From the NCBI RefSeq assembly GCF_016785185.1, contig NZ_JAEKDY010000026.1: DNA of 37,805 nt. One strand, written 5' to 3'. Position numbers and translations under genes: made by a program. This DNA is from Heyndrickxia sporothermodurans. Its GTDB lineage: Bacteria > Bacillota > Bacilli > Bacillales > Bacillaceae_C. Shown here one piece after another: positions 16,028 to 24,380 of this stretch. The stretch's first letter is position 1. Each line of letters begins with the position of its first letter. The notes beneath the pieces were generated by a model. The model had not been told where the DNA came from and ran no database searches. It saw only the letters and a list, made by a program, of their open reading frames with translations.

Positions 16028-17377
16028 ATGGTTCAGAGTAATAGGCTACGATTACATACCCTTACTAGCTCTGCGAAAATAGACATTAGCAAATACAAAA
16101 TAAAAAAATATAAACATTTTGACAATAGAGTCTCAATAAATAAGGTAATAGATGACATAACAAATCCAAGCTGGGTAGTACAGCATGGATTTTTTCCGTT
16201 TATTCATTTTAAAATAGAGTTCTATAAATATAGTAGGATTGAAAAAAGGAGAAAACCTAAAACACGTGATATATATTATGCTTCACACCTTGATAGTTAC
16301 ATATATAAATATTATGGTGATATGTTAAACAATAAGTACAATGAAGTGGTTAAGAAGCTTGAAATTAATGAAGTTGCAACTGCCTATAGAAACAATCTTG
16401 ACGGAAAAAGTAATATCCATTTTGCTAAGGAAGTAATAGATTTTATAAAAAAATCTGAGCGTTCATTTATATATGTTGCCGACTTTACTAGTTTTTTTGA
16501 TACGTTAGACCATAAATACTTGAAAAAGCAGCTTCAAGTGGTTCTTGATACTGACAAATTACCTGATGATTATTTTACTATCTATAAGAACATAACTAAG
16601 TTTAGTTGGGCAGAAAAAGAAAAAATAGAAGAAGTTTTAAAAAAGCAATATAAAAACAAAGAAAAGAGAAAGAAGTTAACTAGACTTTTTGATGAAAAGG
16701 ATTTTAGGAAATTTAGAAAATCAAATAAAGAAAACATTCAATTCAACAAAAATGATTACGGAATACCACAAGGAGCAGGTTTAAGCTCAGTGTGTTCCAA
16801 TATTTATCTAATTGATTTTGATAAAAAGATAAATGATTATGTAAAGGCTAACAATGGGCTTTACAGAAGATATTGTGATGATTTAATTATTGTAATACCT
16901 TTTGATGAAGATATTCAAAATTATGATTACAATAAACATATGAAATTTATAGAAAAGACTAGGGATGAGATACCAAGATTAGTTATTCAGGATGAAAAAA
17001 CTAATAAGTTCATCTATTCTAATAACGTGATTTATGATGAAAGTTTAAATCCAGGTATATTGGACTATTTAGGTTTTGCCTTTGATGGTAACAGTGTCAA
17101 GCTAAGAGAAAAAAGCTTGTTTAAATATTATTGCAGAGCTTACAAAAAAGTTCGTTTAAGTAATTGGAAATCTGAAAAAAGTGGAAGAAAAAAGCATAGA
17201 AAAAGCCTTTACATAAATTACACCCATCTTGGCATACGAAGAAAGGGACATGGTAATTTCTTAAATTATGCTTTAAGAGCACAACAGATTTTTGATGATA
17301 GTCCATCAACAATAAACCTTATGGAATCTCAAGTGAAAAATCACTGGCGGAAGATAAATAAACGGTTAAAAAAATAA
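16028..17377 (+). CDS. Antiphage reverse transcriptase (DRT family, probably DRT2/UG2-like)
   Basis: The 449-residue protein is a reverse transcriptase of the unknown-group/defence type. Catalytic motifs: ADFTSFFDTLDH near residue 150 (first Asp), GIPQGAGLSSVCSNIYL near 244, and the YCDD box near 282. The N-terminal part carries features I associate with the UG2 group: HFD, HGFFPFIHF, IYYASHLDSYIYKYY and AYR...NIHFA. There is no maturase/HNH region as in group II introns and no obvious retron msr/msd. The ATG has GGTGAGGGG just upstream. Known DRT2 enzymes copy an upstream ncRNA into concatemeric cDNA that creates the neo gene on infection. Subtype is a judgement from memory; RT identity is certain. 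Confidence 0.9.
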   Translation: MVQSNRLRLHTLTSSAKIDISKYKIKKYKHFDNRVSINKVIDDITNPSWVVQHGFFPFIHFKIEFYKYSRIEKRRKPKTRDIYYASHLDSYIYKYYGDMLNNKYNEVVKKLEINEVATAYRNNLDGKSNIHFAKEVIDFIKKSERSFIYVADFTSFFDTLDHKYLKKQLQVVLDTDKLPDDYFTIYKNITKFSWAEKEKIEEVLKKQYKNKEKRKKLTRLFDEKDFRKFRKSNKENIQFNKNDYGIPQGAGLSSVCSNIYLIDFDKKINDYVKANNGLYRRYCDDLIIVIPFDEDIQNYDYNKHMKFIEKTRDEIPRLVIQDEKTNKFIYSNNVIYDESLNPGILDYLGFAFDGNSVKLREKSLFKYYCRAYKKVRLSNWKSEKSGRKKHRKSLYINYTHLGIRRKGHGNFLNYALRAQQIFDDSPSTINLMESQVKNHWRKINKRLKK

Positions 17378-17401
17378 ATTATTTATACAGCAGATAAAAA
17401 A

Positions 17402-17434
17402 GACCAGACAATTGAAATATGTAATTGTCTGGTC
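17402..17434. terminator. Bidirectional terminator between RT and methyltransferase genes
   Basis: A perfect 12-bp stem, GACCAGACAATT (17402-17413) with AATTGTCTGGTC (17423-17434), lies between convergent genes, with A-rich sequence on the left and T-containing sequence on the right. Confidence 0.8.
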
Positions 17435-17488
17435 CCTTATTTAATACCTAGCATAATGACTGGCTATCTATAGTCAAATTTGAAAAGA

Positions 17489-18739
17489 TTATATTAAAAC
17501 TAATGAGCTATTTTTTTTAATCACATTTAAGTTTTTTTTTGCCCAAAATGCTAAAGGCATTGCCATAGCCTTTGCTAACATAACTGGAACAGCATTCCCT
17601 ATTTGTTTATATTGTTTGTCTAGCCTATTGTTTTTTTGCACATCCATGTTTCCCCCATCAGAAAATATAAACCAATCAGGGAAAGTCTGAATACGGGCTA
17701 TTTCTTTTACAGATAAACGGCGATGTAGAGATTCATCTCCGGGAAGTGTCCACTTATCCGCCTCTATTTTTATCATTTCAGGACCGCTAGGATGTAAAGG
17801 TGCTTGTCTACCAGAAGCCTGAATTGTAAAACTTTGTTCATTCCACTTTTTCTTTCTGTTTCGAGATAAGTAAATTGGTGAAAATCCTCCCTCAAACCAA
17901 TCTCCGGGATTTGATTCAAGGTCTCCAATTGCATCTTTTAATGTTACATAAGGTAATTTACCATTACCATGAGTAGGTTCTGGGTGGTTATATTCAAAAT
18001 CCAAATCTTCACGGATACCAACAATGAAAACCCTTTCCCTTAGTTGTGGTACCCCGTAGTCTCGTGCATTGACCAATTTGAATTTAACATTATATCCCGC
18101 AGAAGCAAAATCCTGTACAATTTGATTAATTACTTCTCCCTTACCTAACGTTAACATACCTTTTACATTTTCTGCAATAAATGCAAATGGTTTTGCCTGA
18201 AGAAGGCAGCGTATAAAATGTATATATAGAAAATTTCGCTTATCGTCTATTAATCGTGGACCAGCTTCACTGAATCCGGGACACGGGAATCCGCCAAGGA
18301 CAAAATCTGCTTTTGGAAATTCTTTAACTTTTCGAATATCTAGTTGTTGTTGAAATACTGGAGGGAAGTTTAATTTGTATGATTCATTTGCTTCTTTAAA
18401 AAGGTCATTTGTATAAATTGTATGGAAGATACTTTCTTCTCTAACTGCGTTAAACCAATCCTTATCTTTAAAAGCTTTAAGAGCCTCTTCTTCCCCAATA
18501 GCTGCAGCAAGCCCCGCCAATTCAAGTCCTAAGTCTAAACCGCCACATCCTGAGAATAAGCTAATTACATTTATTTTATCTTCTCGATAATCCAAATTAG
18601 GCTGTTCGTAATCATCTTTTATATTTTGAATTGTTTCTTGTTCTTCTTTAATTTTTTCTAGAAGGAGTTGCTTTACCTCATTTGAGTCGTAATCTTTTAA
18701 AGGTCGGTATTTAGCTCGTCCTCTTTCTTCAACTTTCAC
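17489..18739 (-). CDS. DNA (cytosine-5) methyltransferase of a type II R-M system
   Basis: The 416-residue protein is a C5-methyltransferase. Motif I (INVISLFSGCGGLDLGLELAG) is near residue 57, motif IV with the catalytic Cys (GGFPCPGFSEAG) near 153, motif VI ENV (FIAENVKGML), motif VIII (GVPQLRERVFIVG), a target-recognition region, motif IX (RRLSVKEIARIQTFPDW) and motif X (QIGNAVPVMLAKAMA). Motif IV reads PCPGFS rather than the commoner PCQGFS. Translation starts at a GTG about nine bases after GGGAGG. The gene is divergent from the putative endonuclease at 18876, sharing a 136-bp regulatory region. It should protect host DNA from that enzyme; the recognition sequence cannot be told from here. 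Confidence 0.95.
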   Translation of the reverse strand: MKVEERGRAKYRPLKDYDSNEVKQLLLEKIKEEQETIQNIKDDYEQPNLDYREDKINVISLFSGCGGLDLGLELAGLAAAIGEEEALKAFKDKDWFNAVREESIFHTIYTNDLFKEANESYKLNFPPVFQQQLDIRKVKEFPKADFVLGGFPCPGFSEAGPRLIDDKRNFLYIHFIRCLLQAKPFAFIAENVKGMLTLGKGEVINQIVQDFASAGYNVKFKLVNARDYGVPQLRERVFIVGIREDLDFEYNHPEPTHGNGKLPYVTLKDAIGDLESNPGDWFEGGFSPIYLSRNRKKKWNEQSFTIQASGRQAPLHPSGPEMIKIEADKWTLPGDESLHRRLSVKEIARIQTFPDWFIFSDGGNMDVQKNNRLDKQYKQIGNAVPVMLAKAMAMPLAFWAKKNLNVIKKNSSLVLI

Positions 18740-18875
18740 TTCTACATACCTCCCTTAAGATGATAAGCTATTCTTATTTTAACATCTACAACGTGAGAAG
18801 GCCAGTTTTTTCTTTAACAAAGCATTCATAAACAGTACAATTTAATTAAGTTATAATATTGGGGAGGTAAGATTT

Positions 18876-20597
18876 GTGAAAAAGAATCCCAGGCTTATTG
18901 GGGATGAACATGTAAAAAATGTTTATCAAGCTCTGCTACAATACATAAAGAATGAACCCATTGATTACTATCCAAAAACAGTTACTAAAACTGTACTATA
19001 TATTACAAATCTTTATCCCTATATAGAGTCCGTTCAGTCCAAATTTAACACAAATAATCCTGACAAGGAAAAGGATTTGACCTTGTATCTCGATAACAAC
19101 CAAATAATATCAGTTAATCTTTTTCTTGTTAGAAAAGGCGGTAGAATTCAACCAAAAAACCCTGGGGCAAAAAGCTTCTTTTCAAAATATTTTTTATCTG
19201 AAAGCTTGCAATTGATGTTTAATCGACTATTCGAAGTAAAATACCAAAATTTCCTAAGTAAACTCGTAGAATTAAAATTAGGTGAGCATTATGTAAAAGA
19301 TATAAAGGAATTAAAAAAACTAGTATCAGGGTACTTTCCGAAATTTACAGATGAGATTAACCCATATAGAGATATATTTTTATACAATTTGAGAGAATTA
19401 TGCTTTTCTTTACTGAAGGATTTCTACAACGATAAAAATGAAGGCTTTTTTCATGCGTATAATGTTTTTTTCATGACAGAAGACGTTAATATTGTAACGA
19501 GTTATGGGAAAACTCAAAATGATGTTAATGTAGAACAGTTTAATCCAGGTACACCTCAATTTAGCGATATTCAAATATATAAATCTGGAAAAAATACAGT
19601 TGGAATAAAGTATGGAGAAGTAGCCTTAACATTAAGGTTTAAATTTGAAAGTAGCCCAACTTCTTCAATAAAGCTTGCTGCAAGCTATGACAAATTCCTA
19701 GATGAATCTGAAAAGGAAAAAATAAATTTCGATACAATAAAGAAAATGCAGTATTTGTTAAATACCCACCAATATTCACAAAACTCAAACAGTAGTAATG
19801 CAATTGGAAAATGCCACGAAGCTATTACATATTTCTACTTCTTAAAAGAGTTTCCTAATGTTTCACAGGTAGAACCTGATGAATGTGTCCAGTTAATGGG
19901 TAAATACTATTCTCTCGTGAAACCTGAAGTGTTAGAAAAGTTATATAATTCAACTTCGACCCTCGTTCCTGTTGTTAGAGAAAAATTGCACCAGAAATAT
20001 AGTACTTTCCAAATAAAAAGTATTGAGTTAGTTCCCGAAAGTTACATTAATGACAGGCTTGATACTGGTGACCTGCAGCTAATTTTGATAGTCAATAAAG
20101 AGTATATTGTTGAAAGTATTTCACTAAAAGCCCTTGCTAAAAAGAATAGTAAAATTACTACCAAGAACCCAGGGATTGGAACCATACTTGGTCCAACCTA
20201 TTTTAATATAGGTAGTATGGAATCAGTAGTTAACGAAGTAAAATCAAAATTCCAAATAGGTGAGTTAAATCACAAAGAGAGCTTAGAAGTTATAGCTGCG
20301 GACCTGGGGCTAAAACTAAAAGATGCAACACAGGTACAATTAAAAAGGGGCGTAGAAAACCTCCTTGGCAAGGCTATGATGGCAGTTACATGCTATGAAG
20401 AAAATATCAGTATTTGTAAGGAGCATTCAAAAATTGATGGTAATATAACTGTCTATATAAAAACACCAACGGCAATTCAAAATACACTAGCTTGGCATAA
20501 CAACTTAGAAGCAATTAACCTTCGTGTAAAGTTTAGCCGTGGGCAAAGCCATGGATGGTCTACAATAAAGTTGACTTCTGAATATCAGCTAAGATAA
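18876..20597 (+). CDS. Putative type II restriction endonuclease partner
   Basis: I do not recognise the exact family of this 573-residue protein. It starts at GTG after GGGGAGG. Its position, divergent from a lone C5-methyltransferase, suggests the cognate restriction enzyme. A possible PD-(D/E)xK-like nuclease core is near residues 397-420: TGDLQLILIVN, then ESISLKALAKK, an acidic residue followed by a strand ending in S-x-K, as in several type II enzymes. The region around residues 230-255 (FSDIQIYKSGKN, VGIKYGEVALTLRF) is another candidate. There are no membrane segments. It ends before a 17-bp hairpin terminator. An alternative is a non-nuclease accessory protein. Confidence 0.6.
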   Translation: MKKNPRLIGDEHVKNVYQALLQYIKNEPIDYYPKTVTKTVLYITNLYPYIESVQSKFNTNNPDKEKDLTLYLDNNQIISVNLFLVRKGGRIQPKNPGAKSFFSKYFLSESLQLMFNRLFEVKYQNFLSKLVELKLGEHYVKDIKELKKLVSGYFPKFTDEINPYRDIFLYNLRELCFSLLKDFYNDKNEGFFHAYNVFFMTEDVNIVTSYGKTQNDVNVEQFNPGTPQFSDIQIYKSGKNTVGIKYGEVALTLRFKFESSPTSSIKLAASYDKFLDESEKEKINFDTIKKMQYLLNTHQYSQNSNSSNAIGKCHEAITYFYFLKEFPNVSQVEPDECVQLMGKYYSLVKPEVLEKLYNSTSTLVPVVREKLHQKYSTFQIKSIELVPESYINDRLDTGDLQLILIVNKEYIVESISLKALAKKNSKITTKNPGIGTILGPTYFNIGSMESVVNEVKSKFQIGELNHKESLEVIAADLGLKLKDATQVQLKRGVENLLGKAMMAVTCYEENISICKEHSKIDGNITVYIKTPTAIQNTLAWHNNLEAINLRVKFSRGQSHGWSTIKLTSEYQLR

Positions 20598-20693
20598 ACT
20601 GGTTTTTGGATAAAATATTATAAAATTCAAATAACTGTATTAAAAATATTTTCATATATATATAATAGTTTAGAATATAATACATTCAACAAA

Positions 20694-20732
20694 AAATAGC
20701 TCTAATTCCTTATTTAGGAATTAGGGCTATTT
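20694..20732 (+). terminator. Strong hairpin between the R-M genes and the SCC core
   Basis: A 17-bp stem (one T-G wobble) is formed by 20694-20710 and 20716-20732 around a five-base loop, followed by ATTTTT. The radC ribosome-binding site follows directly. Confidence 0.75.
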
Positions 20733-20753
20733 ATTTTTAAGGAGGAAGAGAAA

Positions 20754-21266
20754 ATGGGTTTACATTATTACAAAGAGCAGTTTAAATCGCCAATTTTTAA
20801 TGTTGTAAAAGAAGAAAAGAAGACCTCTGCAAAAAGAATTAATATTGTTTCATTAAAATTAGTAAAGGAATCAAGCTTACTTTACAGGGAACGGTCAGTA
20901 AGGTCACCAGAAGATGGATATCAACTAATGAAGTTGTTTCTTGCGGACAAGGATAGGGAGCATTTCATTGTTGCCTCACTAGACACTAAGAACCAACCTG
21001 TATCAATTAATGTTTGTCATATTGGCAGTCTGAATGCCAGTATAGTTCATCCTAGGGAGGTAATGAAATCTGCTATTCTATCTAATGCTGCTTCAATAAT
21101 CGTTGGACATAATCATCCATCAGGGAAGGCAGAACCGAGTAAAGAAGATATAGAGGTGACTAAAAGGCTAGTTGAAGCAGGTAAAATTATTGGCATTGAT
21201 GTAATCGACCATATTATCGTTGGAGATGAAACTTATACTTCCTTAAAGGAAAAAGGTCATATCTGA
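20754..21266 (+). CDS. RadC-like JAB/MPN-domain protein
   Basis: The 170-residue protein carries only the JAB-type metalloprotease-like domain of RadC: VGHNHPSGKAEPSKED near residues 117-132 gives the JAMM motif H-x-H-x10-D. The helix-hairpin-helix N-terminus of chromosomal RadC (about 225 residues) is absent. Short RadC proteins of this kind are common in integrative elements, including SCC. The role is unknown; despite the name, the family is not proven to act in DNA repair. The gene follows AAGGAGG and heads the rightward cluster radC-DUF1643-acidic protein-DUF960. Confidence 0.88.
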   Translation: MGLHYYKEQFKSPIFNVVKEEKKTSAKRINIVSLKLVKESSLLYRERSVRSPEDGYQLMKLFLADKDREHFIVASLDTKNQPVSINVCHIGSLNASIVHPREVMKSAILSNAASIIVGHNHPSGKAEPSKEDIEVTKRLVEAGKIIGIDVIDHIIVGDETYTSLKEKGHI

Positions 21267-21281
21267 AAGGAGTAAAAATTA

Positions 21282-21797
21282 GTGAAAATAACAAAATGCA
21301 CGATAAAAACAGAAGTCACTTATGATGACGAAATGAAAAACAAGTATCTTATTAGGAAAGAGTGGGACAAGAACAAGAAAAAAGCACTTGTCATCATGAA
21401 AAACGCAGGTCAAGCAGATGAAATTTTGCAAGACCAAACAACGATGTACGTCATTAATAACCTTTCTAAATTGGAATACGGTGTTGTAGAGATTGTGAAT
21501 TTATTTCCATCTATTGAAGGAGAAGAAACGAAAGAGTCTGATATTGATAATTTGAAATGTATTCAGGAAGCAATTGCAAGAGTAGATGATGTTATTATTG
21601 CGGTTGGAAAAGGAGTAGAAACAAATAAGAAAGCTGTTGAACGGTTAAATATGATTTTAGCCATTTTGCTAGACAGGAAGGCAAACATTCTTCAAATAGA
21701 AGCGAATTTTGGTCGGAAAGGTTTCCATCCTCTCTATCCAGCACTGAAACATAAGTGGAAATTAGTATCGTATGACGATAGCTATAAGGTGAGCTAA
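21282..21797 (+). CDS. DUF1643 family protein
   Basis: The 171-residue product matches the DUF1643 pattern: a basic segment (RKEWDKNKKKALVIM) leading to NAGQADEILQDQTT and YGVVEIVNLFPSI, then DDVIIAVGKGVETNKKAVERLN. DUF1643 is a regular member of the staphylococcal SCC core next to DUF960. Its biochemical function is unknown. It starts at GTG 21282, ten bases after GAAAGGAG, and lies 15 bases after radC, so it is probably co-transcribed. No anomalies are seen. Confidence 0.85.
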   Translation: MKITKCTIKTEVTYDDEMKNKYLIRKEWDKNKKKALVIMKNAGQADEILQDQTTMYVINNLSKLEYGVVEIVNLFPSIEGEETKESDIDNLKCIQEAIARVDDVIIAVGKGVETNKKAVERLNMILAILLDRKANILQIEANFGRKGFHPLYPALKHKWKLVSYDDSYKVS

Positions 21798-21824
21798 TAA
21801 TATTATATATGAAAGGAGCAAGCC

Positions 21825-22142
21825 ATGTTTGGTATCGAGCAATTGATAAATTTTATGGAAGAGAAATTCGATGTAGCAGTTGAATTAAATGAGATAGGTG
21901 AGGAAACGGTACTTCTATATCATGAGGAACTAGACGAGGAACTCATTTCAGAGGATGTATTGCAAATATTACCGAATCCGGTTTCATTTCACACATATTT
22001 ATACAATGGAGAATCAGAGTGGATTATTGGAATTGCCTTAGAAGCAAGGACCAATAATCCACTCTTTTTAGTTTGTTTGAAAGATGAAGAAAAAGTGTAT
22101 GAAAATGTATTGATTGGACAGGGAGAGAAGGATGAAATTTGA
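21825..22142 (+). CDS. Small acidic protein of the SCC core (SAUGI position)
   Basis: I do not recognise this 105-residue protein by sequence. It is strongly acidic (for example EELDEELISEDV, GEKDEI) and has no membrane segment. In staphylococcal SCC the DUF950 protein SAUGI, an acidic DNA mimic that inhibits uracil-DNA glycosylase, sits beside DUF960 and DUF1643; this protein lies exactly between those two families here and has similar length (SAUGI is 112 residues). A SAUGI-like or other DNA-mimic role is an inference from position, charge and size only. It starts at ATG after AAAGGAG and its TGA overlaps the TTG start of the DUF960 gene. Confidence 0.75.
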   Translation: MFGIEQLINFMEEKFDVAVELNEIGEETVLLYHEELDEELISEDVLQILPNPVSFHTYLYNGESEWIIGIALEARTNNPLFLVCLKDEEKVYENVLIGQGEKDEI

Positions 22143-22441
22143 CTAACAATTCACGCTATATGACAAAGGCAATCAGTGAAGAATTAGATATTGAATTACA
22201 AGTGGTCTTGTGGCAATTTTACGATGAAATCAATGAACAACGAAAGGAGCAAATGGATTATCTGCAAGTTTTTGAAATTAGTGTATGTGAAGAAACTTTA
22301 ACAATAACGAATAGGCAAGAAGTACCTTCACTACAAACAAAGGTTATCATCAATAACAAAGTCAAAGGAGCTAAAAATACTACTGTTTGGATTATAGATG
22401 ACGAAAGATACCAAACAATGTTGTTCCCCAAGGATTATTGA
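22139..22441 (+). CDS. DUF960 family protein
   Basis: The 100-residue product resembles DUF960: it opens NSRYMTKAISEELDIELQVVLWQFYDE, typical of the family, and ends with a segment containing TTVWIIDDERYQTMLFPKDY. DUF960 proteins are part of SCC cores and other Firmicute elements; their function is unknown. The start is TTG at 22139, overlapping the preceding stop as TTGA, with GAGAAGGATG upstream, so it is translationally coupled to the acidic protein. It is convergent with the ArgR-like gene and shares a hairpin terminator with it. Confidence 0.85.
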   Translation: MTNNSRYMTKAISEELDIELQVVLWQFYDEINEQRKEQMDYLQVFEISVCEETLTITNRQEVPSLQTKVIINNKVKGAKNTTVWIIDDERYQTMLFPKDY

Positions 22442-22447
22442 TTGGAG

Positions 22448-22489
22448 GGATGAATAAGGAATGGCTTTAATAGCCACCCTCATTCATCC
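22448..22489. terminator. Hairpin between DUF960 and the ArgR-like gene
   Basis: GGATGAAT (22448-22455) pairs with ATTCATCC (22482-22489), and an inner GGCT/AGCC stem lies at 22463-22475. It overlaps the 3' end of the ArgR-like gene and may serve both strands, although no strong T run is present. Confidence 0.5.
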
Positions 22490-22962
22490 TCTCCTTCAAA
22501 AACCTCCAGAAATTCATCCGTCGCTTCATCCCCATCTGCAAAAACCAAAACACTGTCTAAATCAATGATTGTTTTTAAGACGATGTCATTAAATGCCTGT
22601 TCAAGATGAAAGGCAATTTGCTGTGCTTTTCCTTTTTCAGTTTTGATGAAATAGGTCTGGACATTGCTAGATGTACTTGAATCACTGCTTATTAGTAGGT
22701 CATAAAGGATATCAAGATGAAATTTTTTTTGTACATCATGTGATGGTTTAAAGTACCCATCATTGTTTTTCTTGATACCAAGATGCTCTAAATCACGATG
22801 TACGGTAGATTGGCTTGTTTTAATCCCTTGTTTCTGCAATTCAAGAACAATGTCCTCGTGAGTTCGTAAATCCATTTCCCCTAACAAAAGGTGAATAGCT
22901 TGATGACGTTTTTTCTTTTCCAATAAGCGTTCATTGTTATTTGAATGAATATTAGCTTCCAT
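22480..22962 (-). CDS. ArgR/AhrC-like transcriptional repressor carried by the element
   Basis: The 160-residue protein has the two ArgR domains: a winged helix (RHQAIHLLLGEMDLRTHEDIVLELQKQG, then TSQSTVHRDLEHLGI) and a C-terminal oligomerisation/ligand domain (IKTEKGKAQQIAFHLEQAF, DLDSVLVFADGDEATDEFLEVFEG). I start at the ATG at 22962 (MEANIHSNNNE), which has AGGGGGG upstream; a longer reading from 23022 is possible but lacks such a site. Chromosomal ArgR senses arginine and binds TGAAT-type ARG boxes. Here it is divergent from element genes, not next to arginine genes, and the intergenic region has ARG-box-like repeats, so it probably controls the element. Its C-terminal acidic tail replaces the usual end. 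Confidence 0.85.
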   Translation of the reverse strand: MEANIHSNNNERLLEKKKRHQAIHLLLGEMDLRTHEDIVLELQKQGIKTSQSTVHRDLEHLGIKKNNDGYFKPSHDVQKKFHLDILYDLLISSDSSTSSNVQTYFIKTEKGKAQQIAFHLEQAFNDIVLKTIIDLDSVLVFADGDEATDEFLEVFEGEDE

Positions 22963-23046
22963 GATATTCCCCCCTAAAAGTCGGTTGTTCGCAAATTTGT
23001 CACATTTACGGTAATTGTGCATTTTTTATTAGTCTCCTATTGCTTT

Positions 23047-23230
23047 TGAATGAATAAAGCTCCATACGATAGATGACTAATGGTATTTGTCTGAAATATA
23101 GCTTGTTTCACTACAATTATGAATAAAAATATGAATAATTATATTTTATATGAATAATTAGGCGTAATCAACTCCGTTTAATTCAACATTTTTACCTTCA
23201 CAAGTATGAATAAAGTGGGTTATATTCATT
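23047..23230. promoter_or_regulatory. ARG-box-like repeats (TATGAATAA) in the divergent intergenic region
   Basis: TATGAATAA occurs exactly at 23118-23126, 23130-23138, 23149-23157 and 23205-23213. GAATGAATAA is near 23047, and the reverse-oriented ATATTCAT is near 23222. ATGAATAAAAAT at 23119 matches the left part of the B. subtilis ARG box as I remember it. They lie between the ArgR-like gene and the rightward replication/recombination genes. They could be ArgR operators or, alternatively, iterons of a replication origin. Confidence 0.65.
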
Positions 23231-23261
23231 TTGCAAGCGAAATTGATTGGAGGAATGAAAA

Positions 23262-23744
23262 ATGCTTCGTTATAAAGATAACTTTCAAATTGCTAATGCT
23301 GGTTTAACTGATGCTCGAAGTGACCACTATGATGGAATCAATGCCATTTACCGTTTACCAGCGTTTGTAAGAATTCCCGAAGGAACTTGCGAGGATGGGT
23401 TAGAACGACTGCTACAAAAACTTGTGAAAGACCTATCTGATTTGAGTGTACGTCCTAACCGTATCTTTATTCATGATGACATGATTGAAATCGACTGGTA
23501 TACGAAAGGTTATCAGATGGTCATGAACCGAGGGCAATATGTAGGATTGCTACTTGAATTTGCTGAGTTTCTGAACAAAGCACCAATACATGGTCTATTA
23601 ATTCAAGATGGATACTTTGGAGATGACCCAGAGGATTCAGTTAGAAGTGTCAGCAATGATATGGTCAACTTTTTCCCAGAGTTCAATTCAAGCTGCTTTG
23701 GCTTAAAAGATAACGAATCTATTGAAATTATCAATTGTAACTAG
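23262..23744 (+). CDS. Hypothetical protein, first gene of the replication/recombination cluster
   Basis: I do not recognise this 160-residue soluble protein. It contains no membrane segment and no obvious catalytic motif; acidic and aromatic residues dominate the C-terminal half (QDGYFGDDPEDSVRSV, NFFPEFNSSCF). It begins at ATG 23262 after TTGGAGG. It lies downstream of the ARG-box-like repeats and 22 bases before the next gene, so it is probably the first gene of an operon leading to the helicase and recombinase. A role in element replication or its control is a guess from position. Confidence 0.75.
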   Translation: MLRYKDNFQIANAGLTDARSDHYDGINAIYRLPAFVRIPEGTCEDGLERLLQKLVKDLSDLSVRPNRIFIHDDMIEIDWYTKGYQMVMNRGQYVGLLLEFAEFLNKAPIHGLLIQDGYFGDDPEDSVRSVSNDMVNFFPEFNSSCFGLKDNESIEIINCN

Positions 23745-23766
23745 ATGAATATAGGGAGGTTACAGA

Positions 23767-24375
23767 ATGGCTCTCAAAAAGGTAAGACGACCAGTAATAA
23801 ATAAACCAAGTGAAGATAACAAAATAGTGCAAGAACAAGAACAGCCTGAACAAGAAGCAAACCAAAGTGGAAAGGAAGAATCTTCTATGAACAAACATAA
23901 TACAGTTAATAACGAAAATCCGACCGAAGAAATCTCTGAAACACTTTCAAACACTATCCAAGGTAGTCCTGCTATGGAAAGAATCATCTCATTTGGTGAT
24001 GATTCTGTTTCAATGCAGCGGACAGCAAAAGTTCCTGAAGGCATATATGATTACAACATTGATGAAATTGACGTTCGTGAAAATGTACAAACTCAATACG
24101 GTTTGAAAGACCAGTATGTGATTACATTTTCCCTTTATAGTGAAGTTACCGAACAAGTTACAAAGTTGTCACTACCTTATAATATCTCATCCAATCAACA
24201 ATCTGTTCTCATGATGTTTCTAGGGGCTTTCAAACAAGTATTCAAAGGTCAAAGAATAACGATGGGGCATTTGATTGGTTTAACTGGACAAGCTAGAGTC
24301 CATCATGTGACTTCGGAAGCCGGTAATATCTTTGAAAAAATTGAAGTTTTGACCGTTGAAAACCCAAATACATAA
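23767..24375 (+). CDS. Hypothetical protein, possibly single-strand-DNA-binding-like
   Basis: The 202-residue product has a charged, low-complexity N-terminal ~75 residues (many Glu, Gln, Asn, Ser) followed by a compact domain: VPEGIYDYNIDEIDVRENV, DQYVITFSLYSEV, TKLSLPYNIS, then a glycine-rich turn and GQARVHHVTSEAG. The alternation of short strands recalls OB-fold or phage DUF669-type proteins that bind single-stranded DNA beside replication genes. This is a structural impression, not a recognised match. It begins at ATG after GGGAGG and precedes the helicase gene, from which a hairpin at 24381-24403 separates it. Confidence 0.72.
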   Translation: MALKKVRRPVINKPSEDNKIVQEQEQPEQEANQSGKEESSMNKHNTVNNENPTEEISETLSNTIQGSPAMERIISFGDDSVSMQRTAKVPEGIYDYNIDEIDVRENVQTQYGLKDQYVITFSLYSEVTEQVTKLSLPYNISSNQQSVLMMFLGAFKQVFKGQRITMGHLIGLTGQARVHHVTSEAGNIFEKIEVLTVENPNT

Positions 24376-24380
24376 AAAAT

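Noticed and set aside
16028..17377. Reverse transcriptase as a group II intron maturase or retron
   Set aside because: There is no maturase/endonuclease domain, no intron domain V/VI-like sequence nearby and no evident msr/msd; N-terminal features fit defence-type RTs better.
23047..23213. CRISPR-like array from the TATGAATAA copies
   Set aside because: The repeats are only 9 bases with irregular spacing (12, 19, 56), and no cas gene is present; operators or iterons fit better.
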